64,000 nt of DNA from Chitinophagaceae bacterium (GTDB lineage: Bacteria > Bacteroidota > Bacteroidia > Chitinophagales > Chitinophagaceae): assembly GCA_023229465.1 (NCBI GenBank), contig JALNZE010000011.1:1-64000 (forward strand), written 5' to 3'. This document shows positions 62,272 to 64,000 of this stretch, one piece after another. Numbering within the stretch: position 1 is the stretch's first letter; each line of letters starts with the position of its first letter. Position numbers and translations under genes: made by a program. Below the pieces are notes generated by a model, which was given only the letters and a program-made list of their open reading frames with translations, had not been told where the DNA came from and searched no databases.

Positions 62272-63285
62272 TTGAAACTCAGTTACCGCCGGCAAAACCT
62301 TCCATTCGTTTATCCATTTACTATTTCAAACGGTCGAACCAAAACGCACCAGCCTGCATTGGTGGTGGCGCTTGAACTGGGCCCGTTTATGGGGATTGGG
62401 GAAGCTCCCGCCATTGTTTATTATCATGTTACGGTTGAAAAAATGATAGCCGATCTGGAAAATAAAAGAACGCTGGTTGAAAAATTTGCGTTCACTGATC
62501 CGGAACGATACTGGCATTACCTGCATCATTTATTTCCGGATAATCCATTTTTAGTAGCTGCCTTAGATATGGCTGCCTGGGATCTTTTTGGAAAGATGAA
62601 GGGCCGGCCTTTGTATAAACTCTGGAATACCCAATGGGAGCACACACCGGAAACAGACTATACCATTGGTATTGATACGATAGATAAAATGGTTGCTAAG
62701 ATGAAGGCTACACCATGGCCCTTGTATAAAATAAAATTAGGAACCGGGGAAGACATAGCGATTGTTGAAGCTTTACGTAAACATACCAATGCTTTGTTGC
62801 GCATAGATGCCAATGCAGGCTGGACAACAGCAGAGGCGCTTGAGAAAATACCACAACTGGCTGCCCTGGGTATTGAGTTTATTGAACAGCCCCTGGCAAA
62901 AGATAACTGGGATGGGATGAAAATCTTATATGAAAAATCTACACTTCCTTTAATGGCTGATGAGAGTTGTGTGTTTGAACAGGATGTAAAAAAATGTGTC
63001 GGATACTTTCATGGTATTAACATCAAACTAACAAAATGCAGTGGTATCACACCGGCTTTGCGTATGATACAGGAAGCAAGGGACTTACATTTAAAGGTGA
63101 TGATGGGCAGCATGAATGAGTGTACCATCGGTTCTGCCGCCATCGCCCATTTTCTACCTCAGCTTGATTATGTTGATATGGACGGGCCACTGCTACTGGC
63201 CGAAGATGCGGCAACCGGATTGCAATTTGATTTCGGTAAAATTAGCCTGTCTGGTAAACCCGGATTGGGTATCATGCTCATTTAG
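62272..63285 (+). CDS. Dipeptide epimerase (enolase superfamily, Ala-Glu type)
   Basis: A member of the muconate-lactonising subgroup. The catalytic lysines are in YKIKLGTG and NIKLTKCSG, with metal ligands in RIDANAGW, FIEQPL and MADESC. The last barrel part contains MMGSMNECTIGSAAIAHFL. I start it at TTG 62272 (M-KLSYRRQNLPF, 337 aa) because the -7 box at 62243-62250 lies over an earlier TTG at 62248. Murein-peptide recycling (L-Ala-D/L-Glu) is the common role; other dipeptides are possible. Confidence 0.86.
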   Translation: MKLSYRRQNLPFVYPFTISNGRTKTHQPALVVALELGPFMGIGEAPAIVYYHVTVEKMIADLENKRTLVEKFAFTDPERYWHYLHHLFPDNPFLVAALDMAAWDLFGKMKGRPLYKLWNTQWEHTPETDYTIGIDTIDKMVAKMKATPWPLYKIKLGTGEDIAIVEALRKHTNALLRIDANAGWTTAEALEKIPQLAALGIEFIEQPLAKDNWDGMKILYEKSTLPLMADESCVFEQDVKKCVGYFHGINIKLTKCSGITPALRMIQEARDLHLKVMMGSMNECTIGSAAIAHFLPQLDYVDMDGPLLLAEDAATGLQFDFGKISLSGKPGLGIMLI

Positions 63286-63411
63286 TATGGTTGATTCATT
63301 AACGAAACGCTAACAGCTTTTTGCAGATCCGCCTGAGATGGGTGAGCTGGTTAAAATCAATTTTGTTATACTCAGCAGTGTTGTCGAATTTCGTCTTCAT
63401 ATCTGATTATC

Positions 63412-64000
63412 ATGACTCCGGAGAGATGGAAAAAATTAACAAGTGTGCTTAGTAAGAGACAGGCTGATTTAACGGTAGTGATGGAGAATGTTCACGATCC
63501 GCATAATATATCCGCCGTTATGCGAACCTGTGAATCGGTGGGTATACAGGATGTTTATGTACTCACCACCATTATGCCCCGGCACAAAAGATTTGGTATA
63601 AAAAGCAGCAGCAGTGCCGCCAAATGGCTTACCATTCATCAGTATACGGATGCTGTGGCTTGTTTTACTGAACTTAGAAAAAACTATGATATCATTCTAA
63701 CCACCCATCTTGCCACAGATTCCATTGATCTTTATGAGATCGATTTTACCAAACGAATCGCGCTGGTTTTTGGCAATGAACACGATGGGGTTAGCCATGA
63801 AATACGGGCCATGGCTGATGGCAATTTTATTATTCCGCAAATGGGCATTATTCAAAGCCTGAACATTTCTGTTGCCTGCGCGGTTGCTGTTTATGAAGCG
63901 TTACGGCAAAAGAAAGTAGCCGGCCATTATGAAGAAACTTCCTTGTCGGCAGACAGGGTAAACCTTTTGCTGAAAGAATGGGGGGGTACTGATAATGACC
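63412..64000 (+). CDS. trmH: tRNA (guanosine-18-2'-O)-methyltransferase, 3' end beyond window
   Basis: The frame is open from ATG 63412 to the window edge. The start MTPERWKKLTSVLSKRQADL and following VVMENVHDPHNISAVMRTCE, the SAM-knot LVFGNEHDGVSHEIRAMADG and FIIPQMGIIQSLNISVACAV are the SPOUT/TrmH motifs in order, with the Arg of VMRTCE and the Asn of SLNISV being expected active-site positions. Roughly 196 residues are visible; the family usually has 210-230. TrmH methylates G18 in the tRNA D-loop. Confidence 0.93.
   Translation, partial: MTPERWKKLTSVLSKRQADLTVVMENVHDPHNISAVMRTCESVGIQDVYVLTTIMPRHKRFGIKSSSSAAKWLTIHQYTDAVACFTELRKNYDIILTTHLATDSIDLYEIDFTKRIALVFGNEHDGVSHEIRAMADGNFIIPQMGIIQSLNISVACAVAVYEALRQKKVAGHYEETSLSADRVNLLLKEWGGTDND

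Noticed and set aside
1..64000. CRISPR arrays, tRNA or rRNA genes, insertion sequences
   Set aside because: No regularly spaced repeats, no cloverleaf-like sequences with the expected GTTCRA box context, and no transposase-like proteins were found by reading. A covariance or repeat search could still reveal something short.

Overview
The window looks like an ordinary chromosomal stretch from a Bacteroidota bacterium, most likely a relative of the Chitinophagaceae. The evidence is a type IX secretion (T9SS) C-terminal sorting domain at the left edge, a SusC/SusD outer-membrane pair, many Bacteroidota-type -7 boxes (TAnnTTTG), weak or absent Shine-Dalgarno sites, many lipoproteins with a lipobox close to the N-terminus, and moderate G+C (about 40-45% on sampled lines). 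Coding density is high. I see no rRNA, tRNA, CRISPR array, transposase, prophage or plasmid gene. Family names are assigned from motifs read by eye; no database search was possible.

Layout. 1-8 kb: end of a T9SS cargo protein, an ECF sigma/anti-sigma-like pair, a C40 peptidase, a small one-TM protein, a TauE/SafE transporter, a lipoprotein-crcB-ppa operon and an M16 zinc protease. 8-18 kb: a GH13 lipoprotein, pyrF, an S9 peptidase, an acyl-CoA dehydrogenase, aroK, a DUF423 protein, ftsK and a LolA-like protein. 18-29 kb: rnz, rpsO, pnp, prmA, plsY, two tandem M48 metallopeptidases (the first frameshifted), a YdeI/OmdA-CYTH pair and dnaG. 29-35 kb: susC, susD and a DUF4397 lipoprotein. 35-45 kb: a STAS protein, clpC, ubiX, an alpha-glucan phosphorylase-like protein lacking the expected PLP lysine, a lipoprotein, a DtxR-type regulator with an Nramp-USP fusion transporter, and icd. 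45-64 kb: a PafA-like phosphatase, an alpha-oxoamine synthase, a DUF2911 protein, an AT-rich orphan gene, xerD, YkgJ and YraN proteins, manA, a DUF6580 protein, rnhA, a PhzF protein, an acyl-CoA carboxylase beta subunit, a GMC oxidoreductase, a DPE2-like 4-alpha-glucanotransferase, a dipeptide epimerase and the start of trmH.

Links between genes. crcB (fluoride export) is cotranscribed with ppa, whose enzyme class is inhibited by fluoride. The DtxR-type gene is 3 nt from its likely target transporter and has a perfect inverted repeat over its own -7 box. The GH13 lipoprotein, the phosphorylase-like protein and the glucanotransferase suggest alpha-glucan use, but they are dispersed. rpsO-pnp is the widely conserved RNA-metabolism pair.

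I found no convincing complete new biological system. The leads most worth checking are the frameshifted M48 gene, the Lys-to-Thr change in the phosphorylase-like protein, the metal-regulator operator, the fluoride operon with its unknown lipoprotein, and the SusCD-DUF4397 locus without hydrolases.
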